Shown here: positions 9,347 to 18,900 of the stretch, one piece after another
Layout: each line of letters begins with the position of its first letter
Numbering within the stretch: position 1 is the stretch's first letter
Origin: Rhizobium rhizogenes
GTDB lineage: Bacteria; Pseudomonadota; Alphaproteobacteria; Rhizobiales; Rhizobiaceae
Reading direction: 5' to 3'
Length of the DNA stretch: 64,000 bases
Assembly: GCF_002005205.3 (NCBI RefSeq)
Contig: NZ_CP019701.2
Coordinates: forward strand, 2,528,501-2,592,500
Notes under the pieces: generated by a model
What the model was told of the DNA's origin: nothing
What the model saw: the letters and a program-made list of their open reading frames with translations, nothing else
Databases searched by the model: none
Made by a program: the position numbers and the translations under genes

Positions 9347-10084
9347 TTAGCTTAGCAGGCCATGGCGAAAAGCGAGCGCGACGGTATGCTGCCTGTTCCT
9401 GGCGCTGAAACGGCGCTGGATTCCGTTGATATACCAGTCGACCGTGTGGTTGGAGATGGATAGCTGGCGTCCGATTTCGGTGGAGGTCATGCCATCCGCC
9501 ATCAGCGTCAGGACCTCCATTTCGCGCCTCGTCAATTCGAGCGCGGAGACTTCCGGGGCATTGTTGAGACCATGGGCCTGGCCGGAAAGATCGAGCAGCC
9601 GCCAGAATACGGCGCGTGTCGCCGCATCCAGCAGCTCGACCTGCAGCGACGGCAATTGCCGGTCCTGACCGCCAATGAAGACCGCGCCGATAAAGCCCGC
9701 GCGCCCATGCACCGGAAAGGCATAACCGCCTTGCAGACCGTAACGGCCGGCATCGTTAAAAAAGACGCTCGCCCTTTTACGATGCATCGCACGCGGCAGG
9801 CCCTCAAGCGCTTCTTTCCACTGAAACGGCTTGTGCACCATGCCGATCACCTTACGGACGGGATCGACGAGATTGTATTTCTTGGCCCTATAGACCTCGA
9901 TCCAGCCTTCCGGCAGATGTTGCGCAAGGATCTGGCCGTTAGAGGCAAGCTCCCCGGTCATCCGCCTGCTGACGAGGAAATATTCGAAACCGTATTCGCG
10001 GATGAGCGCCACAAATTCAGAGCGCACGTGGTCGGCGTTTCCCGCTTGGTAACAGGCAGAGATGAAATGAAGAATATCATGCAT
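9347..10084 (-). CDS. LuxR-family regulator with autoinducer-binding domain (LuxR solo)
   Basis: About 245 aa. The N-terminal half is an autoinducer-binding domain and the C-terminal half a GerE/LuxR helix-turn-helix (LTRREMEVLTLMADGMTSTEIGRQ, then LSISNHTVDWYINGIQRRF). Compared with TraR, the acyl-HSL pocket residues are present with identical spacing: the Trp and Tyr of GWIEVYRAKKY (TraR W57, Y61), the DP of NLVDPV (D70, P71) and the Trp of KPFQWKE (W85). A Gly-rich segment resembling the G113 region follows (YGLQGGYAFPVHG). No luxI-type synthase gene is in the window, so it is a solo or responds to a signal made elsewhere. It is divergent from chvA. The ATG at 10084 fits family length; an in-frame ATG at 10153 would add 23 unconserved residues. 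Ligand and targets are unknown. Confidence 0.87.
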   Translation of the reverse strand: MHDILHFISACYQAGNADHVRSEFVALIREYGFEYFLVSRRMTGELASNGQILAQHLPEGWIEVYRAKKYNLVDPVRKVIGMVHKPFQWKEALEGLPRAMHRKRASVFFNDAGRYGLQGGYAFPVHGRAGFIGAVFIGGQDRQLPSLQVELLDAATRAVFWRLLDLSGQAHGLNNAPEVSALELTRREMEVLTLMADGMTSTEIGRQLSISNHTVDWYINGIQRRFSARNRQHTVALAFRHGLLS

Positions 10085-10339
10085 AAAGACACAAGGTCCG
10101 GAGCTTGGCTTGAAGGGAATGACACGGAGGACATGGTCCCGCGATGACGTCATGTTACTCGGGCGCCGGTCGGTTCAGATTGAACATATCGTCGTTAGCA
10201 ATCCCTGAAACGAAGATGCGAAATCTTGTGACGGCGTCCCCCGGGAAACATCGGGTTCGGTTTTTTTCGGTTCGCACGCGCGCTCAATTTGTTAAGCCGC
10301 CATTCAGACAGAAAGAGCGATAATTACACAAAATTCGCC

Positions 10340-10378
10340 GTCTCATGCAACCTTGCTAAAGTAGCAAGGCTTTGAGAC
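10340..10378 (+). promoter_or_regulatory. Imperfect inverted repeat in the chvA leader/promoter region
   Basis: A perfect 7-bp dyad CCTTGCT/AGCAAGG (10351-10357, 10363-10369, 5-nt loop) is nested in an outer arm pair GTCTCA/TGAGAC, giving roughly 15 paired bases with small bulges. It ends 46 bp before the chvA start codon. It could be an operator or a 5'-UTR hairpin; no T-run follows it. Confidence 0.4.
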
Positions 10379-10424
10379 CGAACAATCAACAGCTCGAAAA
10401 AGACGCACGGACTGGATTGAAAAT

Positions 10425-12188
10425 TTGACCTTGTTTCAGGTTTACACACGCGCTCTGCGCTATCTGACCGTTCATAAATGGCGGGTGACGGTGGTCGTCA
10501 TCGCCAACGTCATTCTTGCAGCGATCACCATCGCCGAACCCGTACTGTTCGGCCGTATCATCGACGCCATCTCTTCCGGCACCAATGTCACGCCCATCCT
10601 CATTCTATGGGCGGGTTTCGGCGTCTTCAATACCGTCGCTTATGTCGCGGTCGCGCGCGAGGCCGACCGGCTGGCCCATGGCCGGCGCGCTTCGCTTCTG
10701 ACCGAAGCCTTCGGCCGCATCATCTCCATGCCGCTCTCCTGGCACCATCAGCGCGGCACATCCAACGCCCTGCACACACTGCTGCGCGCCAGCGAAACGC
10801 TGTTCGGCCTGTGGCTGGAATTCATGCGCACGCATCTGGCTACCTTCGTCGCGCTGGTGCTGCTTGTGCCGACCGCCATGTCCATGGACCTGCGCCTCAG
10901 CTTCGTTCTGATCGGCCTCGGCATCGTCTACTGGTTCATCGGCAAATGGGTCATGGGCCGCACCAAGGACGGCCAGGCTTCGGTCGAGGAGCATTATCAC
11001 AGCGTTTTTGCCCATGTCAGCGATTCCATCAGCAACGTGTCGGTGCTGCACAGCTACAACCGCATCGAAGCTGAAACCAAAGCACTGAAATCCTTCACCG
11101 AAAAGCTGCTGAGCGCGCAATATCCCGTGCTGGACTGGTGGGCCTTCGCAAGTGCGCTCAACCGCACGGCCTCCACCGTTTCGATGATGATCATCCTCGT
11201 CATCGGCACCGTGCTGGTGAAGAACGGCGAACTGCGCGTCGGCGACGTCATCGCCTTCATCGGCTTCGCCAACCTCCTGATCGGCCGTCTGGACCAGATG
11301 CGGCAATTCGTGACGCAGATTTTCGAAGCCCGCGCCAAGCTCGAGGATTTCTTCGTGCTGGAGGATTCCGTCAAGGAACGGGAAGAGCCGGGCGATGCCC
11401 GCGAATTGTCGAATGTCTCCGGCACGGTGGAGTTCCGCAACATCAATTTCGGTTTCGCCAATACCAAGCAGGGCGTTCACGACGTCTCGTTCACGGCCAA
11501 GGCGGGCGAAACGGTTGCGATCGTCGGGCCGACGGGCGCCGGCAAGACCACGCTCATCAATCTCCTGCAGCGGGTCTATGATCCCGATTCCGGCCAGATC
11601 CTGATCGACGGAACCGATATTTCGACGGTGACGAAAAACTCGCTCCGCAACTCCATCGCCACCGTGTTTCAGGATGCCGGTCTGCTGAACCGCTCCATCC
11701 GCGAAAACATCCGCCTCGGCCGCGAATCGGCAACGGATGCGGAAGTGGTGGAAGCCGCAGCGGCGGCTGCGGCAACCGACTTCATCGACAGCCGTATCAA
11801 CGGCTATCTCACCCAGGTCGGTGAACGCGGCAACCGCCTCTCCGGCGGCGAGCGCCAGCGTATCGCCATTGCGCGCGCTATCCTCAAGAACGCGCCTATT
11901 CTGGTTCTCGACGAGGCGACCAGCGCACTTGACGTGGAAACGGAAGCCCGCGTGAAGGCTGCGGTGGATGCGCTGAGAAAGAACCGCACGACCTTCATCA
12001 TCGCCCACCGTCTTTCCACGGTTCGCGACGCCGATCTCGTGCTGTTCCTCGATCAGGGCCGGGTCATAGAAAAGGGTACTTTCGATGAGCTGAGCCAGCG
12101 CGGCGGACGCTTCACCTCGCTGCTGCGCACCAGCGGCCTGCTGACGGAAGAAGAAGGCCAGTCCCGGCCAAAGGCCATAGCGTCCTGA
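10425..12188 (+). CDS. chvA: Cyclic beta-1,2-glucan ABC exporter ChvA/NdvA
   Basis: Inner-membrane ABC half-transporter that exports cyclic beta-1,2-glucan to the periplasm, where the glucan supports osmoadaptation at low osmolarity, motility and attachment to plant cells. The 587-aa protein has an N-terminal six-helix transmembrane domain (to about residue 320). The ATPase domain follows: Walker A GPTGAGKT at about 368, signature LSGGERQR at about 471, Walker B LVLDEATSALD, and the H-loop HRLSTV. The start is a TTG at 10425, giving MTLFQVYTRALRYL, the N-terminus I associate with ChvA. It faces chvB, the synthase gene, with the two transcribed towards each other. A strong terminator follows. 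Single half-transporters of this kind act as homodimers. Confidence 0.95.
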   Translation: MTLFQVYTRALRYLTVHKWRVTVVVIANVILAAITIAEPVLFGRIIDAISSGTNVTPILILWAGFGVFNTVAYVAVAREADRLAHGRRASLLTEAFGRIISMPLSWHHQRGTSNALHTLLRASETLFGLWLEFMRTHLATFVALVLLVPTAMSMDLRLSFVLIGLGIVYWFIGKWVMGRTKDGQASVEEHYHSVFAHVSDSISNVSVLHSYNRIEAETKALKSFTEKLLSAQYPVLDWWAFASALNRTASTVSMMIILVIGTVLVKNGELRVGDVIAFIGFANLLIGRLDQMRQFVTQIFEARAKLEDFFVLEDSVKEREEPGDARELSNVSGTVEFRNINFGFANTKQGVHDVSFTAKAGETVAIVGPTGAGKTTLINLLQRVYDPDSGQILIDGTDISTVTKNSLRNSIATVFQDAGLLNRSIRENIRLGRESATDAEVVEAAAAAAATDFIDSRINGYLTQVGERGNRLSGGERQRIAIARAILKNAPILVLDEATSALDVETEARVKAAVDALRKNRTTFIIAHRLSTVRDADLVLFLDQGRVIEKGTFDELSQRGGRFTSLLRTSGLLTEEEGQSRPKAIAS

Positions 12189-12208
12189 CGCCTTGGCAAT
12201 AGGAATAC

Positions 12209-12245
12209 AAAAAGGGCGGACAACATATTGTCCGCCCTTTTTCTT
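12209..12245. terminator. Bidirectional intrinsic terminator after chvA
   Basis: The 13-bp stem AAAGGGCGGACAA/TTGTCCGCCCTTT with a 4-5-nt loop is flanked by A and T runs on both sides. It can end chvA on the plus strand and the small membrane-protein gene on the minus strand. Confidence 0.92.
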
Positions 12246-12281
12246 TGCCTGTTTCGTAAAGACGGTTCCAAGCCATGGGTC

Positions 12282-12527
12282 CTATCGCAGGATTTGCGCC
12301 AAAGAGCTCGCCAGCCAAAAATCGATCTGCCCGAATGGGAAGACATATCCCAGAAAGCCAACGAGGCCCGCCGTAACATTGATCAGAAAAACACCGAGAA
12401 GCACGCCAAGTGTCACTCCAGTGCCCGTTTTCGAAGGGTAGCGCGCCAGCCAGCACGACAATGCCAAGGACAGGACAGCGAAGAATATGGACAGCGCGGT
12501 TTCTGTGAAAGAGACGTTGAATTGCAA
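12282..12527 (-). CDS. Small membrane protein (81 aa) between chvA and chvB
   Basis: A short gene supported by a near-perfect Shine-Dalgarno, AGGAGGG, six bases before a TTG start at 12527. The product is 81 aa and begins LQFNVSFTETALSIFF. It has two hydrophobic segments (about residues 8-27 and 38-60) separated by a short polar loop containing RYPSKTG. The frame remains open upstream on the minus strand, but those residues are Arg/Cys-rich and not membrane-like, so the shorter start is preferred. It ends next to the shared terminator and is codirectional with chvB, but chvB's own terminator separates them, so it probably has its own promoter. No family recognised. A role in glucan export or envelope function is only suggested by position. 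Confidence 0.6.
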   Translation of the reverse strand: MQFNVSFTETALSIFFAVLSLALSCWLARYPSKTGTGVTLGVLLGVFLINVTAGLVGFLGYVFPFGQIDFWLASSLAQILR

Positions 12528-12846
12528 GATAACCCTCCTTCCGGCCTGACAAAATTGTCGCGGAACGCGCGAAGACCACTTCCAGTCACTGTTGGCACAT
12601 TCTGAAACCGGCCGTCCATGACAGCTTCCTGCCAAGACACATATTTCGCAGATAGAGCGCTCGCAAGCACGGCTTCTGGGAGAAGTGGTCGACGGCTCCG
12701 GGCCTGACACTCCAGCCCGATCCCTGGAGGCTTTCACAGATGACCATATCCCGGCGCCGCCAGCTTTTCGCCGGCAGCTGCGAAAGCCGCTGGGCGTCAG
12801 GGCTATCAGCCGCCAAGATGCTCAAACGGACTTGAAGGCAGCCCTG
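12528..12846. other. Intergenic segment without recognised gene
   Basis: Between the small membrane-protein gene and the chvB terminator I see no ORF with plausible composition or start context. The short minus-strand frames here are Cys/Arg-rich. It probably holds the promoter of the small gene near 12540-12600. Confidence 0.5.
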
Positions 12847-12882
12847 TAAAAATTCAGGCCCCTGCGTCACCGCAGGAGCCTG
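12847..12882 (-). terminator. Intrinsic terminator of chvB
   Basis: On the minus strand CAGGCTCCTGCG/CGCAGGGGCCTG forms a long stem with a GTGA loop and one mismatch, followed by AATTTTTAC. It lies 28 bp beyond the chvB stop. Confidence 0.82.
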
Positions 12883-12910
12883 ATCTTAGGCAGACATAGA
12901 GCTGACAGCG

Positions 12911-15900
12911 TCAGTCGAAGGAGATCACCCCATCGCCGGCCGCCAGGTCCTTGCCGTCGACGGATATGGAAACCTCCGCCGTACCGGCCTTGCGGCTGAC
13001 GATGATGTTTCTTGCTTTTCCATCGAGCGTGATGCTGACCGAGAAACCGCTCCAGTCTTCCGGCAGCGACGGCGAAACATGCAGCTTGCCGCCGGTGCGG
13101 GTTATGCCGAGAATCCCCTCGACAGCTGCACGGTAGAGCCAGCCGGCGGAACCCGTGTACCAGCTCCAGCCACCGCGCCCCGCATAGGCGCCCTCGCCAT
13201 AAACATCTGCGGTCACCACATAGGGTTCGACCCGATAGGTTTCCGACGATGCCGCATTGAGCGCATGGTTGACCGGGTTGAGCAGCTTGAAGCAGTTCCA
13301 TGCCTCCTGGGCGCGGCCCTGCCGTGCGAGAGCAAGAACTACCCAGGTCGCGGCATGGGTATATTGCCCGCCATTTTCACGCACACCCGGCGGATATCCC
13401 TTGATGTAACCCGGATCGTGCGGCGCACGCGAGAAGGGTGGCGTGAACAGCCGGATGATACCGGTCTTTTCATCGACCAGATGCTCCATGACGGCGTCCA
13501 TCGCCTGCCGCGACCGGCCTTCCTCACCCTCACCGGAGAGAACGCTCCAGCTCTGGCCAAGCGAATCGATCCGGCATTCCTCGCTGCTGGCTGAACCGAG
13601 TGGCGTGCCGTCATCGAAGTAGCCGCGCCGGTAATAGCTGCCATCCCAGCCTGCGGTTTCGAGAGCATTGCGCAGTTTTTCACGGTGCGATGCCCATTTT
13701 CCGACGCGGTCGGTATCACCACGCTTCTCGGCGATCTCGATGAAATCGCGCAGGGCCCCGGAAAGGAACCAGCCGAGCCAGACGCTGGTGCCCTTACCGC
13801 CGACGCCGACACGGTTCATGCCGTCGTTCCAGTCACCGCCGAGGATCAGCGGCAGACCGTTTTCACCAGTGCGATGAATGGCAAGGTCAAGTGCCAGCGC
13901 CGCATGTTCGTAAAGCGTAGCGGATCTGTCGCTCGTCTCCGGCTGGAAGAAGGCATCGTGCTGGCCTGGCATCAACGCCGGGCCTTTCAGGAAGGGGATG
14001 TTTTCATCGAGAATGGCGGCATCACCCGTGGCCGAGACGTACTGGTTGATCGCATAAGCGAGCCAGACGACATCGTCCGAAATCGTTGTGCGGACACCGG
14101 CACCCGTCAGCGGCAGCCACCAGTGCTGCACGTCGCCTTCCGGGAATTGGCGGCCTGCCGCGCGCAGGATCTGCTTGCGGGCGAGATCCGGCTGGTAGAG
14201 CAGGAAGGCCAGCGTATCCTGCAGCTGGTCGCGGAAGCCGAAGGCGCCGCTCGACTGGTAAAAGGCGGTGCGCGCCAGAATGCGGCATGCCAGCGCCTGA
14301 TAGGGCAGCCAGTTATTGACCATGTGGTTGAAGCCGGCATCGGGCGTGGAAACCTGCAACTGGCCGGTAAAGCCCGTCCAGAAAGCCTTGCTCGCATCCA
14401 GCACCGTCTGGAAGTCCGCCTTGCGGGCATCCTTCACCAGTGCTTCGGCCTCTTCCGCATTGTCGGCATCGCCGAGAATGAAGGTCATGTGCCGTTCTTC
14501 ACCGGGCTTCAGATGGATTTCCTGCATCAGCGCGGCGCAGGGATCGCCATCAAGCTCGGTGCTGCCGCTGAGCGCGGCACCGGATACGATCCCCTGTGGT
14601 GCCTGTGCCGAACCGAAGCGGCCGATGAATTCCCGGCGGCTGGTGGTGAAGCCGCTCGCCTCGGTGTCGAGCGTCAGGAAGGACGTGCGGGCGCTATAGT
14701 CGATGCTGTAGGGGTTCGACGCGAAGATCGCGTTGCTGCCGGCATCGTGCCTGCTCAGAATGAACGGCGCGGATTTCTGGCCGTTATTGCCGAGCACCCA
14801 TTCCACATAGGCATAGACCTTCAGGCGGCGGCTTTTCGTGCCCTTGTTGCGAACGATGACCTGTGAGAACTTGACCGGCTTCTCGCGGTCGACGGTCTGA
14901 GTCACCTCGACTTCGAGCGTATCCGCCACACCGGTCAGCACGGAATATCCGAGACCATGACGGGTTTCGAACAGCGCTTCGGGATCACGCGACAGCGCGG
15001 CGCAGGGCGTATAGAGCTTTCCTGTCTCGACGTCGGCGACATAGAAGGCCTCACCCGGCCGGTTGATAACCGGGTCATTGCTCCATGGCGTCAGCTGATA
15101 GTCGCGCGAATTGCGGCTCCAGCTGAAACCGGCACCTTCGCCCGAAATATGGAAACCGAAATTCTCGTTCGAGACGACGTTGATCCACGGATGCGGCGTG
15201 GACTGCCCGCCATTGAGGCGCACCACATATTCCTGTCCGTTTTTGGCGAAGCCGCCAAAGCCGTTCCAGAAATCGAGATCGCCCGCATCCTCGACCGGCT
15301 CTGCGACCGGGAAGGCCGGAACAGGCAAACGGGCCTGTGCGGCATCGCTCGTGCCGTCCGGGCCGCGATGGGCCGCAAACAGCGATACAGCGCGGTTGAT
15401 CTGGTCGACAATCTTGCCGTTGCGCACGTGAAGAACAACACGGGAAGCGGCGAGAAGCGCGCTCCAGGTCTCTTCGTCCATCAGGTCGCGACGCACGGAG
15501 AAGACATGCGGGCGCCCGCCATCGGCAGGATTGATGCGGCGCTGCGCCTCGGAAATGTGATCCAGCGCATGCTGCATGTCCTGCGCATAGGACGCGGCCC
15601 GTTCGTTGACGATGACGAGATCGAAGATCACGCCGCGTGAGCGCAGATATTCGTGGGCGCTCAGCGCCTCACGGGCGATATCCATGTCCATGTCGTCGTT
15701 GATACGCAGGCTGAAGATCGGGAAATCGCCAGAAATCGCAAGCGGCCAAAGGGCGCGCTGCGAGGCGAGGCCCGTTTTCAGCGTTTCCGAATCCGCACGC
15801 AGATGCATGTCCGGATAGGTCAGATAACGGCCGAGATGCTGGAAGGCGGCCGCCTGCTGCGAGGTGACGCCCACATGGCGCATCTGCACCTGCGTACGCG

Positions 15901-18900
15901 TCCAGGCATGCACGAGTTCATGCGCAAAAGCGTCCGGATGACGGTAACGGTCGATTGCCTTGTCGACTTCCTCGCGGCTCGGCGCGGCAATCGTCCAGAA
16001 GATCACGCTCACCTTCTTGCCCGCCGGCACGCGCACCGTGCGGCGCAGCGACAGGATAGGATCGAGTGTGAAACCATCCGTGCTGGAAAGCGTCGCACCG
16101 GTATCGAAGGCAGCGGCTTCGCGCAGCGACCGGCCGCGACCGATGAACTTGGCGCGGTCCGTCTCGAATTCCGTCGGGCGCGACGGGCCGGCATTGTCGG
16201 CGGCCAGATGCGCGATGACGGTACCCGGCTCGTTCGGGCTGCGACGGTTGCGCCAGGCGCGGATGACATCACCACGCCGGCCGATTTCCGTCTGCACGAA
16301 CATGCGCGAGAAAAGCGGATGGGCGTTATCGTCATCTTCAGACGCGATGACCGGCTCCATATAGGAGGTCACTTCAATATAGCGATCCTCGGAACCGACG
16401 TTCAGCAGGGTGATACGGCGGCCTTCGGCATCGTGCTCGGTGGCGACGATACATTCGACCACACTCTGCAGATCGCCTGTTGTCTTGTGGAATTCTGCCT
16501 TGTCATCGGTGAAGATCGTCTTGGTCTTTTCACCTTCGATAACGCGCGGTTCTGCCGTCGCACTCCACCATTGCCCATTGGTGGTATCGCGCAGGAAGAT
16601 GAAGGTGCCCCAGCGATCTTCGGTCGGGTCGGCCTTCCAGCGGGAAATCGCCTGGCCGTTCCACTTCGAATAGCCCGCGCCCGTCGAGGTGAGCATGGTC
16701 GAATAATGGCCGTTCGAGAGGAACACCACTTCGCGGTCGCGCACCGCCGGATCGGCGATGGAGCGCACCTCGGCACGCAACAGGTCGGCCTGTTCCTTGC
16801 CGGGCGTTTCCGGCTCGTATTTGGCGCTCATGACCGGAACTTCGCGCGGCGCCTTTTCCTGCAGCAGCAGTTCGGCCGCCTCGATCACCGGATCGGAGTG
16901 GAACAGTTCGCGCAGCACGCCGTCAAAGGCGACGTTGGCGACAGCCGCAATCGACATGCCGTGGTGGTGGGCATAATAGTTATAGACCACCGCGCAGACC
17001 TTGCCGTCAGGCACACGCGTCGGCGTGAAATCCACCGCATCGTGGAAACCGTACTGGCCAAGCGCGCCAAGCTTGCGCAGCTTGTCGAGGTTCTCAAGCG
17101 CACCGTCAGGATCGTACTGGCTGGCGAGGATCGACGCATAAGGCGCGATCACCGCATTCTGGCCAAGGCCACGCTTGAGGCCAAGGGTCGGCACACCGAA
17201 GTTGGTGTATTGATAGTTCATGTTGTGATCGCGGGCGTTGAAAGCCGCTTCGGAAATGCCCCATGGCGTGCCGAGACGACGGCCATGGTTCATCTGCTCC
17301 TTGACGATCAGATTGTTGGTCTGGTTGAGAATGCCACCCTGACGCTCCTGCATGACAAGCGGCGGCATCAGATATTCGAACATCGAACCCGACCACGACA
17401 CCAGTGCGCCCTGCGCGCCGATCGGCACGACCTGCCGGCCGAGACGATACCAGTGCTCGGTCGGCAGGTCGCCCTTGGCGATGGCAAACAGGCTGGTCAG
17501 GCGGCATTCGGAAGCCAGAAGGTCGTAGCAGGCTTCGTCCAGCTCCTTGCTTTCGACACGATAGCCAATCGACAGCAGACGGCGATCCTTGCGATAGAGG
17601 AACGTGAAGTCCATCGAGAAGGCGAGGTTGCGGCTGCGGTCGCGCAGCGAAGCAAGACGCTGGCGCAGCGGCTCCATATTGGTGAGGTCGATGGCGCTGT
17701 CGGAAATATGCGACTCGCAGCATTCCACCAGCAATTGCGCCCAGCGCGTCACTTCCGCGCTCTGGGTCGATTTCACCTCGTGGTCGACATTGGTGGCAAG
17801 CTTCTGGATATCGCGCGCAAGTACCGCCAGATTGATGACGCGGATCGACGCGAATTCATGCTCGCGCTTGACGGAGGCGAGCGCGTTCGAGAAGCCGATG
17901 ATGCGCTCCTCGAGACGGCGGTGCAGCGGACGCAGGTTCTTGCGGTTGTCAGGCAGGGCCTTCAGCGTTTCGCGCAGGATGCCGGCAACGTCGCCGATAC
18001 CGTCCAGATTACCCTGAAGGTGGGCGGAAGGAGCTTCCGCCCAGTCACGGCAGGCGGACGAGACCGCAATCAGGTGACCGGCGAGATTGCCGCTGTCCAC
18101 CGCCGAAACATAGCGCGGACCAAGCGTCTGCAACGTGTCCGTATGGTACCAGTTATAGAGATGGCCGCGATACTTCTCCATTTTCTCGACGGTCTGGATC
18201 GTGTTTTCGATCCGCTCCAGCGTATCGGCAAAGCTGATCCAGCCGAACTGGCGCGCCGAAATGACAGACAGCAGATAAACGCCGATATTGGTGGGCGAGG
18301 TGCGCGAGGCGACGATCGGCTCCGGCGTTTCCTGGAAATTGTCCGGCGGCAGATGGTTTTCCTGCGGCGTCACGAAAGTCTCGTAATAACGCCAGGTGCG
18401 GCGCGCAATCTTGCGAAGCTCGAAGGAGACGTGTTCGGAGACGAACAGCCGATCCTCGGTTTCAGCCGACTGGCTGACATACCAGGCAACGGCAGGCGAC
18501 AGGACCCAGAGCAGCGTGAAGGGAATGCCGATCAGGAAGGCATTGTCACCCGGCAGCGCCGCAAACAGCAGGCCGAGCATCGCCACCACGGGCGCATGCC
18601 ACATCTGGCGATAATAATCGATGATGCTGCCCTGCGCGCTGGACTGGATGCTGGCGGCGGTGCGCCATTCCAGCATCAGCTTGTGGCTGACGAGCAGACG
18701 GTAAAGCGAACGGACAATCGCGTCCGTCATCATGCAGGCGGCATCGGCAATGAAGACAATGCGCAGCGCAACCTGCGCGTTGGTGGCGCGTATTTCCGAC
18801 CAGATGGTATGGAAATGCGCCTGCGGCACGATGTCGGTGGAACGCGGCACGAGGCCGGAGAGCAGCGAAAGCGTCGGCGCCACGAAGAGCGAGAAGATCA

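Noticed and set aside
10292-10306. CtrA-like TTAA-GCCGCCA-TTCA before chvA
   Set aside because: Second half-site has a mismatch and there is no other cell-cycle signal nearby.
12586-12870. 94-codon minus-strand frame between the 81-aa gene and chvB
   Set aside because: Runs into the chvB terminator hairpin and lacks a ribosome-binding site.
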